Origin: Gammaproteobacteria bacterium
GTDB lineage: Bacteria > Pseudomonadota > Gammaproteobacteria > Chromatiales > Chromatiaceae
Direction of reading: 5' to 3'
Length of the DNA stretch: 32,829 bases
Assembly (NCBI GenBank): GCA_024227135.1
Contig: JAAELC010000793.1
Location: 1 to 32,829, forward strand
In this document: positions 16,917 to 25,417 of the stretch, one piece after another
How the letters are laid out: every line of letters starts with the position of its first letter
How positions within the stretch are numbered: the first letter of the stretch is position 1
Position numbers and translations under genes: made by a program
Notes under the pieces: generated by a model
The model's database searches: none
What the model was told of the DNA's origin: nothing
Seen by the model: only the letters and a program-made list of their open reading frames with translations

Positions 16917-18104
16917 ATGACGACACACAACGATTCGGCTGACGCCTCGCTAAAAGAACAACCTTTCGTCTCTCATCTGCTGGAATTGCGGGATCGTCTG
17001 CTTCGCGCAGTGATCGTGGTGGGATTGTTTTTTCTGTGTCTGTTTCCGTTCGCCAATGATATCTATATCTGGGTGGCCACGCCTCTAATGGTGAATCTGC
17101 CAGCAGGAACCAGCATGATCGCCACGGAAGTGGCCTCTCCCTTTCTGACTCCGTTCAAGCTGAGTCTGGTCTCTGCAGTTTTTATTGCCATCCCCTATGT
17201 TCTCTACCAGTTGTGGGCCTTTATTGCCCCGGGACTCTACCAGCACGAAAAACGTCTGGTGGTACCCTTGGTGGCCTCCAGCACGGTGCTTTTTTACACC
17301 GGTATGCTGTTCGCCTACTACCTGGTGTTTCCCCTGGTGTTCAAGTTTCTTACCGGTACCGTGCCGGATGGCGTCGCGGTTGCGACGGACATAGCACGGT
17401 ATCTGGATTTTATACTGACCCTCTTTTTTGCCTTTGGCCTCGCTTTCGAGGTGCCTATTGCCACTTTTATCCTGGTCTGGATGGGTATGACCACACCGGA
17501 AAAACTTGCCGAGAAAAGGCCCTATATCATCGTCGGCGCGTTTTTACTCGGTATGCTGCTGACGCCTCCGGATGTTATCTCCCAGACCCTGCTGGCGCTA
17601 CCCATGTGGTTGCTGTTCGAGGCGGGATTGATTTTTGCCAGGTTCTTCGCCAAACGCCCGGATACCGGGGGCGAAGCAGGGTATCCCCCGGCGGTGGATG
17701 CGGTGGCCTCGTCTTACGGTGGTAATCCCGGTTCACCAGGCGCTGACACCAGTCAATCCGGTGCAGCGGCGACGTCAACGGTTCCGGTTTTTGACGGGGA
17801 TCCCTCTCTGGATGCCCGGACCGATCCTGCCGACCCCGACAGGTTCGTTCCCTTGACCGAAGAGGAACTGGAGGCGGAACTGGATCTCATCGAAGCGGAA
17901 GAGCTGGAAAATACCGATGACTGGGATGAATCCGAAGAACCGGAGGAAGACCCGGTGGAGCAAAAGCTGCGGGCGATTCACTCCTATCGCCAGGAGGAGA
18001 AAAACGCTGATGCCCGTCGACTGCTCTATGAGGTGCTGGTGGAAGGCGACGAGCAACAAGTCAGAGTGGCCAGGAATATCCTCGCCCAGCTGGACGATAC
18101 CTGA
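16917..18104 (+). CDS. tatC: Sec-independent protein translocase TatC with a long acidic, FimV-C-like tail
   Basis: Core receptor of the twin-arginine translocase in the inner membrane. Residues 1 to about 245 are a normal six-helix Tat[14 protein letters not shown] near the N-terminus, PF(L)[22 protein letters not shown] with the conserved Glu (E111, corresponding to E103 of E. coli) and [15 protein letters not shown]. coli TatC ends near 258, but this protein runs to 395. Residues 246-310 are a Gly/Ser/Pro/Ala-rich linker, 311-346 are strongly acidic, and 347-392 read [46 protein letters not shown]. That last part fits the helix-turn-helix pattern of the FimV C-terminal domain (A..LL.EVL.EG...Q...A...L..L). 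The tail would face the cytoplasm. Confidence 0.93.
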   Translation: MTTHNDSADASLKEQPFVSHLLELRDRLLRAVIVVGLFFLCLFPFANDIYIWVATPLMVNLPAGTSMIATEVASPFLTPFKLSLVSAVFIAIPYVLYQLWAFIAPGLYQHEKRLVVPLVASSTVLFYTGMLFAYYLVFPLVFKFLTGTVPDGVAVATDIARYLDFILTLFFAFGLAFEVPIATFILVWMGMTTPEKLAEKRPYIIVGAFLLGMLLTPPDVISQTLLALPMWLLFEAGLIFARFFAKRPDTGGEAGYPPAVDAVASSYGGNPGSPGADTSQSGAAATSTVPVFDGDPSLDARTDPADPDRFVPLTEEELEAELDLIEAEELENTDDWDESEEPEEDPVEQKLRAIHSYRQEEKNADARRLLYEVLVEGDEQQVRVARNILAQLDDT

Positions 18105-18192
18105 GATTTAAGTCTGATCCCGCCGTGGGTGGGTGCAACCTTGTGGGGGTTCCGGGGTCGAACTCACATAGACTCTACCCAGGCGACGCCCC

Positions 18193-20025
18193 ATGAAATC
18201 CTTTCTGACGATTCTACTGCTGACTGTCCTGCCTGTTGCGGCTCAGGCCGGTCTTTTGAATCAGCTCTCCGGTCACCCCTCGCCCTATCTGCTCCTGCAT
18301 GCCCAGGATCCGGTGCATTGGCAGTCCTGGGGCCAGGAAGCGCTGGACAAGGCACGGGTTGAGAACAAATTAATATACATTTCAAGTGGCTATTTCGCCT
18401 GTCACTGGTGTCATGTCATGCAGCAGGAGAGCTATCAAAACCCGGAGATAGCCGCGCTGCTCAATGAGCACTTCATTCCGGTGAAGGTGGACCGGGAACT
18501 CCAGCCGACCCTGGATGCGCATTTGATCGAGTTCGTTCAGCGCACCCGTGGTCGCGCCGGCTGGCCTCTCAACGTGTTTCTGACGCCGGAGGGGTATCCG
18601 GTTTTCGGCTTGACCTATTCCCCCAGAGACTCCTTCAAACAGGTGCTGACCCAGCTCCAGCAACTCTGGGAAGAAAAGCATGAAGAGTTAGCAAGTACAG
18701 CCCGTCTTGCTTCCATCGCTGTGGAGAAGACGCGCACGCAACTCCGCCCTGAATCGGGTGCTCCGATGGATCGTAAAGCCCTTGAAACGGCTCTGGTGAG
18801 CATGGCGTTGTCACTCGGTGATGATATGGAAGGGGGGTTCGGCCGCCAGAACCGGTTCCCTATGGCACCTCAGTGGACGGCGCTTCTGGAAAGGCTGGTG
18901 TCCACCCCCGACGGGGCACTGCGGGAACTTACCGTGCTCACACTGGATCAGATGGCGGGTCAGGGAATGCGGGACCATATCGGTGGTGGTTTTTTCCGCT
19001 ACACCGTGGATCCCGGTTGGCAAATACCCCATTTCGAGAAAATGCTTTACAGTCAGGCGTTGTTGTCACGGCTTTACATCAGGGCGGCTGAAGTGCTGAA
19101 TCGGCCCGACTACCTGACTGTAGCTAGGAACACCCTGGATTTCAGCCTGAAGGTACTCAAAGGGAACGAGGGAGCCTTTATAGCGAGCCTCTCCGCAGTC
19201 GATCCTGAAAACCGGGAAGGAGGTGGGTATCTCTGGTCAGAACTGCAGCTGGAAAAGCTTTTAAACCCCGAGGAGCTGGCCTTCGCGCGCCAACGCTGGG
19301 GATTGGAAGGAGACCCGGTGACCCAGGGTGCCTATCTGCCGATGGACGCGGTACGGTTGGAAACGCTGGCCGGTCGAACGGGGACCAGTGTCGAACAACT
19401 GAAGACCATGGAGCAGAATGTCAGGGAGAAACTGCTGGTAGACAGCCTCAGTCGTAGTCATCCCAGGGACGATAAGCAGTTGGCGGCCTGGAACGGGCTG
19501 ATGTTATCCGCGCTGGTGGAGGGTGCCCGGGTTTTAGGAGACGAAAGCTATCGCAAGGCAGCGTCCGATCTGCGCGATTATCTGGTTACCCGCCTGTGGG
19601 ACGGAGAAAGATTGCTGCGGGCCCGGGGCCCTGGTGGTCCGTTGGGACAGGCTGCGCTGGAGGATTACGCATATGTTGCGGCGGGACTCTATGACTGGGC
19701 GGTTTTTTCAGGTAACAGGAATGATCTGGCCCTTGCCGAAGTAATGACCAGGCAGGCCTGGAAACGCTTTTACGAGGAAGATGGCTGGATCGGCTCCGAT
19801 GATTCACTGCTGCCGGGAATCGCTCTGCAGGAACTAATCTCTGATGGCCCTCTACCGTCTCCTGCTGCACTGTTGATCCGTCTCAGCTTTCAGCTGAGAG
19901 TCCCTGAACTGGAAGTTTATGGGCTGAAAGCACTCGAGGCCGGACATGAAACGCTGCGGGAACAGCCAGTCTGGTACGCCACGAGGGTGCAGGTCATATT
20001 TGAGTTCCCGTCCGCCGGGCCCTGA
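18193..20025 (+). CDS. exported DUF255 thioredoxin-fold protein (YyaL/SPATA20-like)
   Basis: 610 residues. A signal peptide (residues 1-19, MKSFLTILLLTVLPVAAQA) is followed by the DUF255 domain: GHPSPYLLLHAQDPVHWQSWG, then SGYFACHWCHVMQQES with the CHWC pair (70-73) in thioredoxin position, then VKVDRELQPTLDAH and GWPLNVFLTPEGYPVFGLTY. The remaining two thirds are an alpha/alpha-barrel-like region (GGGFFRYTVDPGWQIPHFEKMLYSQALL, DDKQLAAWNGLMLSALVEGAR, ALEDYAYVAAGLYDW). Members without a signal peptide are usually near 670-700 residues; this one is somewhat shorter. The biochemical role of the family is unsettled; a redox-linked or carbohydrate-acting enzyme has been suggested from the folds. 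The start ATG at 18193 has no clear SD. It lies 88 bases after tatC and may be read through. Confidence 0.88.
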   Translation: MKSFLTILLLTVLPVAAQAGLLNQLSGHPSPYLLLHAQDPVHWQSWGQEALDKARVENKLIYISSGYFACHWCHVMQQESYQNPEIAALLNEHFIPVKVDRELQPTLDAHLIEFVQRTRGRAGWPLNVFLTPEGYPVFGLTYSPRDSFKQVLTQLQQLWEEKHEELASTARLASIAVEKTRTQLRPESGAPMDRKALETALVSMALSLGDDMEGGFGRQNRFPMAPQWTALLERLVSTPDGALRELTVLTLDQMAGQGMRDHIGGGFFRYTVDPGWQIPHFEKMLYSQALLSRLYIRAAEVLNRPDYLTVARNTLDFSLKVLKGNEGAFIASLSAVDPENREGGGYLWSELQLEKLLNPEELAFARQRWGLEGDPVTQGAYLPMDAVRLETLAGRTGTSVEQLKTMEQNVREKLLVDSLSRSHPRDDKQLAAWNGLMLSALVEGARVLGDESYRKAASDLRDYLVTRLWDGERLLRARGPGGPLGQAALEDYAYVAAGLYDWAVFSGNRNDLALAEVMTRQAWKRFYEEDGWIGSDDSLLPGIALQELISDGPLPSPAALLIRLSFQLRVPELEVYGLKALEAGHETLREQPVWYATRVQVIFEFPSAGP

Positions 20026-20050
20026 GCTCTGTCGGTCGAGATAGATACCC

Positions 20051-20070
20051 GGGCCGGGCCGGCCGGGCCC
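20051..20070. terminator. GC-rich hairpin between convergent genes
   Basis: A run built only of G and C (GGGCCGGGCC then GGCCGGGCCC) can fold into a very stable hairpin. It sits in the 44-base gap between the converging DUF255 and DUF4124 genes and touches the DUF4124 stop codon. No T-run follows on either strand, so termination here is inferred from position. Confidence 0.4.
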
Positions 20071-20624
20071 TACTGACTTCGAAAACTCGGAGGTGGGGGT
20101 GATGTCCCGTTTGATGGGGTTGATATCCCGTTTGGTTGAGGTGAGATAACCACCGGTGGGTTCGCAATTGGTTGCTCCGGTCGAGGCCGGTTGGGTAATT
20201 GGGATGGGGGATGGGGCCAGGGCCAGGGTCCGTATGACGGGCCTGTATTGTTGCGCTGGCGCTCCCGTTCGGCGGCTGCTTCCAGTTCACGCTTCAGCGC
20301 CTCTTCTTCCGCTTGCTGTCTGCGTAACGCTTCGGCCTGCTTGCGGCGCTTTTCCTCCCGCTTCTCCCGTTCCGATGTGAGTTTTTCGCCGGCCTCTTTT
20401 ATTCTCTCTTCTGTTTTGACCGCATCTTCTATCCGGGAGGCATCCGGACCAGGCGGGATTTCAACCACATCAGCTGCTTTATTCTGCGCGGGTTGATCCG
20501 AGTAATGCACCTGACCGTCTTCACCAACCCATTTATAGACTTCCTGGGCAAGGACCTCGGAATCCTCCCCCACCAGAAAAATGACCAGGCCCGCGTAAAG
20601 GAACAGATGGTATTGGGTTTTCAT
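20070..20624 (-). CDS. DUF4124 domain protein with coiled coil and Pro-rich tail
   Basis: 184 residues from the ATG at 20624. A signal peptide covers about residues 1-26 (ending EVLA). The DUF4124 domain follows at once: QEVYKWVGEDGQVHYSDQPAQ, the usual short beta-hairpin at the mature N-terminus. Residues about 70-130 are a highly charged helix rich in Glu, Lys and Arg (EKREEKRRKQAEALRRQQAEEEALKRELEAAAERER), likely a coiled coil. The last 50 residues are rich in Pro and Asn and probably disordered. The protein is predicted periplasmic and its function is unknown. The frame extends to 20735, but that part overlaps the pentapeptide gene. It lies 13 bases after that gene and is probably co-transcribed with it. 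Confidence 0.82.
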   Translation of the reverse strand: MKTQYHLFLYAGLVIFLVGEDSEVLAQEVYKWVGEDGQVHYSDQPAQNKAADVVEIPPGPDASRIEDAVKTEERIKEAGEKLTSEREKREEKRRKQAEALRRQQAEEEALKRELEAAAERERQRNNTGPSYGPWPWPHPPSQLPNRPRPEQPIANPPVVISPQPNGISTPSNGTSPPPPSFRSQ

Positions 20625-20633
20625 TGTGTCTGG

Positions 20634-21096
20634 GGGGTCAGGTCTGATATCGCATTCTGGTGCCGTGGACCAGAGACAGGGTGATCTCTTCAGCAGTGAG
20701 TTCGTGGGGAAAGTAAGTGCCGGAGATTTTTGCACCGCTGATACTGGCTCCCTCCAGCATGGCGTGGCTGAGGTCCACCCCCCGCAAATCAGCCTGGCGC
20801 AGGTAGCAGTCTCTCAGGTCGAGTCCTACGGCGTCGAGGCTGCGCAGGTCAAGCCCGCCCAGATCGGTACCTCGAAGCTCACAGAATTCCCCAGCTTTTC
20901 GCCGTTGGTTGAAGTCCTCGGCCAGCCCTTCCCGAAGCAATTGATAGAGCGGGTTGGGTTTAGCTGTGTTCGCGCCTCGTTTTGTCTCCATTTGCAATCT
21001 CCAGCCGATTGTTCCCAGTCCATACTATTCTGCCAAAACCCGCCCAAAATGTTTAGTCCAATCCATTGGGGTCACCCAGCCATTGGGGTCAGGTCT
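20634..21096. repeat. short GGGGTCAGGTCT repeats flanking the pentapeptide gene
   Basis: GGGGTCAGGTCT occurs at 20634-20645 and 21085-21096 in the same orientation, and a partial copy (CATTGGGGTCA) at about 21065-21074 sits 16 bases before the second. The two full copies bracket the pentapeptide-repeat gene. This may be a small REP-like element or a trace of a past insertion or duplication. Confidence 0.5.
20638..20991 (-). CDS. short pentapeptide-repeat protein
   Basis: 117 residues. After a charged N-terminus (NPLYQLLREGLAEDFNQRRKAG), residues about 38-95 are tandem pentapeptide repeats of the A(D/N)Lxx type: LRGTD LGGLD LRSLD AVGLD LRDCY LRQAD LRGVD LSHAM LEGAS ISGAK. These fold as a small right-handed square beta-helix of roughly three coils. 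No signal peptide is visible, so it is likely cytoplasmic. Pentapeptide proteins can mimic DNA or act as scaffolds, but the function of this one cannot be predicted. The ATG at 20991 has GGAG 9 bases upstream; a TTG two codons earlier is the alternative. It is followed by the DUF4124 gene. Copies of GGGGTCAGGTCT lie at its 3' end and upstream of it. Confidence 0.82.
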   Translation of the reverse strand: METKRGANTAKPNPLYQLLREGLAEDFNQRRKAGEFCELRGTDLGGLDLRSLDAVGLDLRDCYLRQADLRGVDLSHAMLEGASISGAKISGTYFPHELTAEEITLSLVHGTRMRYQT

Positions 21097-21257
21097 AGTA
21101 ATGTAGCTTCTCATTCAACCTTCGAATATCGCTGGGTGCTATAATTATTACAGACCGGTGATATTCCTCCTTTATGACCAAGAGCAACGACAGCCAATAC
21201 TTGCTTTGGGTCTGTACCGGTCTCCATGGCCCTTGTAATGGAACCGCAACCTGGAGA
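21097..21257. other. gap between RND operon end and pentapeptide gene
   Basis: With the stretch 20992-21096 this makes about 265 bases without a gene. It holds a TATAAT at about 21139 on the plus strand without a convincing -35 and without a plus-strand gene after it. No clear terminator for the RND operon was recognised. Confidence 0.35.
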
Positions 21258-24200
21258 TCAAGCCTTCTCTACGTTGTAGAACAGCGCAAAAAGCACCGGC
21301 ACCACGATCAAGGTCAGAATGGTCGCAAACCCAAGTCCGAACATGATAGTCACGGCCATGGGTTTGAAGAATACGTCACCGAGAAGTGGCAGCATTCCGA
21401 GAATGGTGGTTATTGCTGCCATGGAAACTGGCCTCAGTCGGCTTATGGCAGCCTGAGTAATCGCATCTTTCCATTTCTGATTCAACTCTTCCCGCAATCG
21501 TTTGATCTCTTCGACCAGCACGATACCGTTTTTGAGCTGCATACCCACCAGGCTGAGTAATGCCAGCAAGGCCATAAAACTGAAGGGAGAATCGGTGGCC
21601 AACAATCCCAGAGTCACGCCGATCATGGATAAGGGAACTGTGATCCATATCACCAGAGTTTGTTTTGCAGATCCGAACAGTAGAACCGTCAGCACGATCA
21701 TCACCAGTACACCAAGAGGGACAAAGGTAAAGACGGCTACATTGGCATCCTGCTGTGCCTCAAACTCGCCACCCCATTTCAGTTCATAGCCGATGGGTAG
21801 ATCAATCCGCTCGATCTTATCGCGGATCTGGGCGTGCAGCGTGGCGGGTGTCAATCCGGTGACCGGGTCAGCCAGTACCGACAGCGTTCGTTTTCGGTCA
21901 CGGCGTTTGATCAGCGGGTCTTCCCATTCCAGGTCCACAGATTTCATGACCTGACCCACATTGATGTAAGCGTGTTTGGCAGGACTGTAAACCAGAATGT
22001 CTTCGAGTTGGCTGATTGAGTTTCGCTCCTCCAGGGGAGGTCGAAGCACGATGGGTATCAGCTTGCTGCCATCACGATAGAGCCCTACCTTCTGACCGCT
22101 GACGTTCATTGCGAGTGCCTGATCGAAATCCCGTTTGCTGATTCCCAGGCGCCGGCCTTCTGCCTCATCGTAGAGGGGACGCAGAACTTTGGTGCGCTCA
22201 CGCCAGTCCTGTCGAACATTGATCGCGTTCGGCTCAGCCTCCAGAAGCAGAATAACCTGGTGTCCCAGTCGGCGTAAGATATCGGGATCGGGCCCGATCA
22301 GTCTTGCTTCAATTTTCGCCTTGGTGCTGGGACCCAGCTCGAATCGCTGAAACTTGGTGAACGCCTGGGGATAGGCATCGTTCAAGAGTTTTTTCATCGC
22401 GACGATGGTGGGTTGTACCTTGTCGAAGTCGCCTACACGCACGATCAGCTGGGCATAACTCGGGTAAGAGAATTCAGGCTGATAGGTCAGCATGAATCGA
22501 TCCGCCCCTCGACCGAGGGTGGAGAATACCTGCTCTACATCGGGTAGATCGATGACCTCTTGTTCGATACTTTGTATGTCAGTATCGACTGCACGAATAT
22601 CGCTGCCCTGGGGCAGCCAGTATTCAACCATGAACATGGGTAACGAACTGGCGGGGAAGAACGTCTGTTTGACCTGGCCGAAGCCGATTACGGCAACCAG
22701 CAGCGCGGTGATCATGGCCAGCATGGTCGTCCAGCGGAAGCGCAGAACCAGATGAAGTATGGCTTTGTAGACCTGGTATGCCATTCCCCTGTACGGGTCC
22801 GATTCCGCTGCCTCTGACACCGCGTGCTCACGGAAAAGTTTAACGCAGAAGAATGGAGTAATGGTAATAGCCAGAACCCAGCTCAGCAGCAGCGAGATCA
22901 ATAGTACCCAGAAAAGGCTTCCGGTGAACTCCCCGCTGGCATCGGGTGACAGACCAATGGGTGCGAATGCGGTGATGGAAATGATGGTGGCACCTAGCAG
23001 CGGCCAGCGTGTGTGACTGACGATGGTGCGTGCTGCATCCATACGACCGAGCCCTCGTTTAAGACTGATCATGATACCTTCAGTGATAACGATAGCGTTG
23101 TCTACCAACATTCCCAGTGCGATGATCAGTGCACCCAGAGAGATACGATGCAGCTCTATGCCGTAGACCAGCATCAGGGTGAATGTACCGAGAATGGTCA
23201 GCAACAGCACGCCGCTCATCAAGAGACCCGGGCGCAGTCCCATGGTGAATAACAGTACCAGAATAACAATGAAGACAGCCTGCAAAAGACTGACAAGGAA
23301 ATTATCGACAGAGGCTTCCACCTGGGCTGGCTGGTCATAGACGGTGTTGATAATCATGCCCAGTGGCCGTGCTCGTTCCAGTTCCTGTAAACGTTCACGA
23401 ACCGCCTGACCCACTTCAACCACATTGACACCGTCGGAGAAGGAGACCCCCAGTGTTAAAGCAGTTTGCCCGTTGAAATGGTAAAGATGGGACGGCGGAT
23501 CGGTATAGCCCTGGGAGATACGTGCGATATCCCGGAGGTAGACAAGTTGACCGTCTGTGCTGCCGATCAGGATATTTCCCAGGCTTTGGTATCCCGTTGA
23601 CTCTTCGGTCTTGCTGCTGATCCGCAGATACTCACTACCGATTCGCACCTTGCCGGCATCACTGACCAGATTCTGAGAGCTGAGCAAACCCTGGACGTCA
23701 GTCAGGGAGAAGCCGCTGGCAGCCAGCTTGGCACGGTCGACTTCGATATAGATCTCTTCCTGGCGGCGTCCCCCCACGTTGACTTTGCTGACGCCATTGA
23801 CCAATACCAGCTCCCGGCGTAAATAGTCTGTATAGTCGGCCAACTCATCGAATCCATAGCCTTCCCCGGTAATCGATAGAAACATGCCGTAGACATCACC
23901 AAACTCATCAATGATCTGGGGTTCTTCCACACCCGGCGGAAGCTGGGGACGAAGATCATTGATCTTGCGGCGCATTTCATCCCAGATTTGTGCCAGCTGC
24001 TGTTTACGGTAGGTGCTTTTCATTTCCACCATGATCTGGGACAGACCGGCACTGGAGGTGGATGTGACGTTATCGAGAGCCGATAGCTGTTGTAGTGCGT
24101 TCTCCAGCGGCAGTGTGAGTTCTTCTTCGACCTCCAGTGCGGATGCCCCGGGATAGTTGACCAGAATCATGGCTTGCTTGATGGTATAGGCAGGGTCTTC

Positions 24201-24305
24201 CAGACGGCTCAGTTTTCCGAAAGAGAAGATACCACCGAAAATCAACAGCAGTATCATCATCCAGGTGACTGTCGAATTGCGGATCGTGTACTCGGTGATA
24301 CTCAT
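21258..24305 (-). CDS. RND family efflux permease (AcrB/HAE1-like)
   Basis: Proton-driven inner-membrane pump of a tripartite efflux system. The 1015 residues show the duplicated RND plan: a first membrane helix (WMMILLLIFGGIFSFG), a large periplasmic loop, the helix 2-6 block (DNFLVSLLQAVFIVILVLLFTMG onward), and the same pattern in the second half ending in GMLPLLGDVFFKPMAVTIMFGLGFATILTLIVVPVLFALFY. The helix-4 motif GMLVDNAIVITEG has Asp402 followed by Asn403 where AcrB has two Asp (407, 408). The helix-10 Lys is kept in QLKNGIVLVEE. It starts 8 bases after the adaptor gene, with AGGA upstream, so the two are one operon. Substrates cannot be read; no outer-membrane channel gene is adjacent. 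Confidence 0.93.
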   Translation of the reverse strand: MSITEYTIRNSTVTWMMILLLIFGGIFSFGKLSRLEDPAYTIKQAMILVNYPGASALEVEEELTLPLENALQQLSALDNVTSTSSAGLSQIMVEMKSTYRKQQLAQIWDEMRRKINDLRPQLPPGVEEPQIIDEFGDVYGMFLSITGEGYGFDELADYTDYLRRELVLVNGVSKVNVGGRRQEEIYIEVDRAKLAASGFSLTDVQGLLSSQNLVSDAGKVRIGSEYLRISSKTEESTGYQSLGNILIGSTDGQLVYLRDIARISQGYTDPPSHLYHFNGQTALTLGVSFSDGVNVVEVGQAVRERLQELERARPLGMIINTVYDQPAQVEASVDNFLVSLLQAVFIVILVLLFTMGLRPGLLMSGVLLLTILGTFTLMLVYGIELHRISLGALIIALGMLVDNAIVITEGIMISLKRGLGRMDAARTIVSHTRWPLLGATIISITAFAPIGLSPDASGEFTGSLFWVLLISLLLSWVLAITITPFFCVKLFREHAVSEAAESDPYRGMAYQVYKAILHLVLRFRWTTMLAMITALLVAVIGFGQVKQTFFPASSLPMFMVEYWLPQGSDIRAVDTDIQSIEQEVIDLPDVEQVFSTLGRGADRFMLTYQPEFSYPSYAQLIVRVGDFDKVQPTIVAMKKLLNDAYPQAFTKFQRFELGPSTKAKIEARLIGPDPDILRRLGHQVILLLEAEPNAINVRQDWRERTKVLRPLYDEAEGRRLGISKRDFDQALAMNVSGQKVGLYRDGSKLIPIVLRPPLEERNSISQLEDILVYSPAKHAYINVGQVMKSVDLEWEDPLIKRRDRKRTLSVLADPVTGLTPATLHAQIRDKIERIDLPIGYELKWGGEFEAQQDANVAVFTFVPLGVLVMIVLTVLLFGSAKQTLVIWITVPLSMIGVTLGLLATDSPFSFMALLALLSLVGMQLKNGIVLVEEIKRLREELNQKWKDAITQAAISRLRPVSMAAITTILGMLPLLGDVFFKPMAVTIMFGLGFATILTLIVVPVLFALFYNVEKA

Positions 24306-24313
24306 TGTGATTC

Positions 24314-25417
24314 CTACAATCCACGTTGTTTGACAATCGGTTTAACCAGCATGCCTTCACGAACATAGCTCACGCCCGCGGCGATAATGCTTTTCTGAGG
24401 GTCGATTCTACTGGTGATCTCAACCCGGCCACCCTCGATGCGCCCTAAGGTGACCTCGATTTTACGGGCTCGCATCTCCGCGTCCAGCTGCCATAGCCAT
24501 GTTCTGTTTTCCTCGGAGAGCACTGACTCCACAGGGGCATAGACCACATGATCTGCCCGATCGGCAAGAAACCGGGAAAAGTCCAGTTCGATGGTGGCCG
24601 TCATGCCCGGCAGAATCACAAAATCACTGATTTCATCGAGCCTGAACAATGCGGCGTAATTGCGGGTCAATGGGTCGGGAATCGACTCATGTTCTTTATG
24701 GCAGGCACGGTACGACTTATTCGGATGAGTTACGAGAGTCACCTGGCCACAGAAGCTGTTGATGACTTCGGGGTCATCAACTCGCTTCAGTCGGGCGATC
24801 ATGGATTCGGGAACACTGAAGCGGATGTCCAGTTGTCGATCGCTGCGAATGTGAATAACAGGTAGCTGGGCCTGAACCGGTTGATAGTTCTCGATCTCGA
24901 CTCGGGCTATAACACCGTCGAACGGTGCTTTGAGCGAGGTGTAGCGTAAGTTGTCGCGGGCCTGCTGCAGAGCAGCCCGTGCGGATTTGAATTCAGCATT
25001 GGCTTTATCGAACAAAAGCTGGCTGGAGAGGTTTTTTTCCAGGAGTTTTTTTGCCTGATCCAATTGAGTTTCGGCAAGGTCGAATCGTGCCTGTCTTTCT
25101 GCCAGGGTGTTCTGGTAATCGCTGGGGTCGAGCTGGGCCAGCAGATCACCGGCTATGACGTGCAGGCCGGCAAATGCCGCCAGCTCGATCAGCTGGCCAC
25201 TAACCCTGAATGCCAGGTCCGCTTGTTGAGAGGCTTCGAGTATTCCCGGGTAGGTGCGCTGCAGGTTTGCCACATTCTCGGTCAATGAAACGATTTTCGC
25301 TGGTCGCGCGACATTTTCTGAGGTGTTCTCAGCAGGTGTCTGTCCACTGTCGCAAGCACTGAGCAAGAGGCTTGCAAAGACAATAAGCGGGATGATAGGA
25401 ATCAAGAAGTGGTTCAT
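24314..25417 (-). CDS. RND efflux periplasmic adaptor (membrane fusion lipoprotein)
   Basis: Links the RND permease to an outer-membrane channel. The 367 residues begin with a lipoprotein signal (IVFASLLLSAC, lipid-carrying Cys22). The barrel/lipoyl part is recognisable: GILEASQQADLAFRVSGQLIELAAFAGLHVIAGDLLAQLDPSDYQNTLAERQARFDLAETQLDQAKKLLEKNL, then the coiled-coil hairpin and the second lipoyl half TSLKAPFDGVIARVEIENYQPVQ. It is first in the operon with the downstream permease. Product and permease together fit the AcrAB/MexAB class. No divergent regulator gene adjoins; the TetR gene at 3635 is far away. Confidence 0.92.
   Translation of the reverse strand: MNHFLIPIIPLIVFASLLLSACDSGQTPAENTSENVARPAKIVSLTENVANLQRTYPGILEASQQADLAFRVSGQLIELAAFAGLHVIAGDLLAQLDPSDYQNTLAERQARFDLAETQLDQAKKLLEKNLSSQLLFDKANAEFKSARAALQQARDNLRYTSLKAPFDGVIARVEIENYQPVQAQLPVIHIRSDRQLDIRFSVPESMIARLKRVDDPEVINSFCGQVTLVTHPNKSYRACHKEHESIPDPLTRNYAALFRLDEISDFVILPGMTATIELDFSRFLADRADHVVYAPVESVLSEENRTWLWQLDAEMRARKIEVTLGRIEGGRVEITSRIDPQKSIIAAGVSYVREGMLVKPIVKQRGL

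Noticed and set aside
20626-21144. Plus-strand frame of 172 codons over the pentapeptide gene
   Set aside because: The minus strand carries clear pentapeptide repeats with a good SD; the plus frame is its complement.
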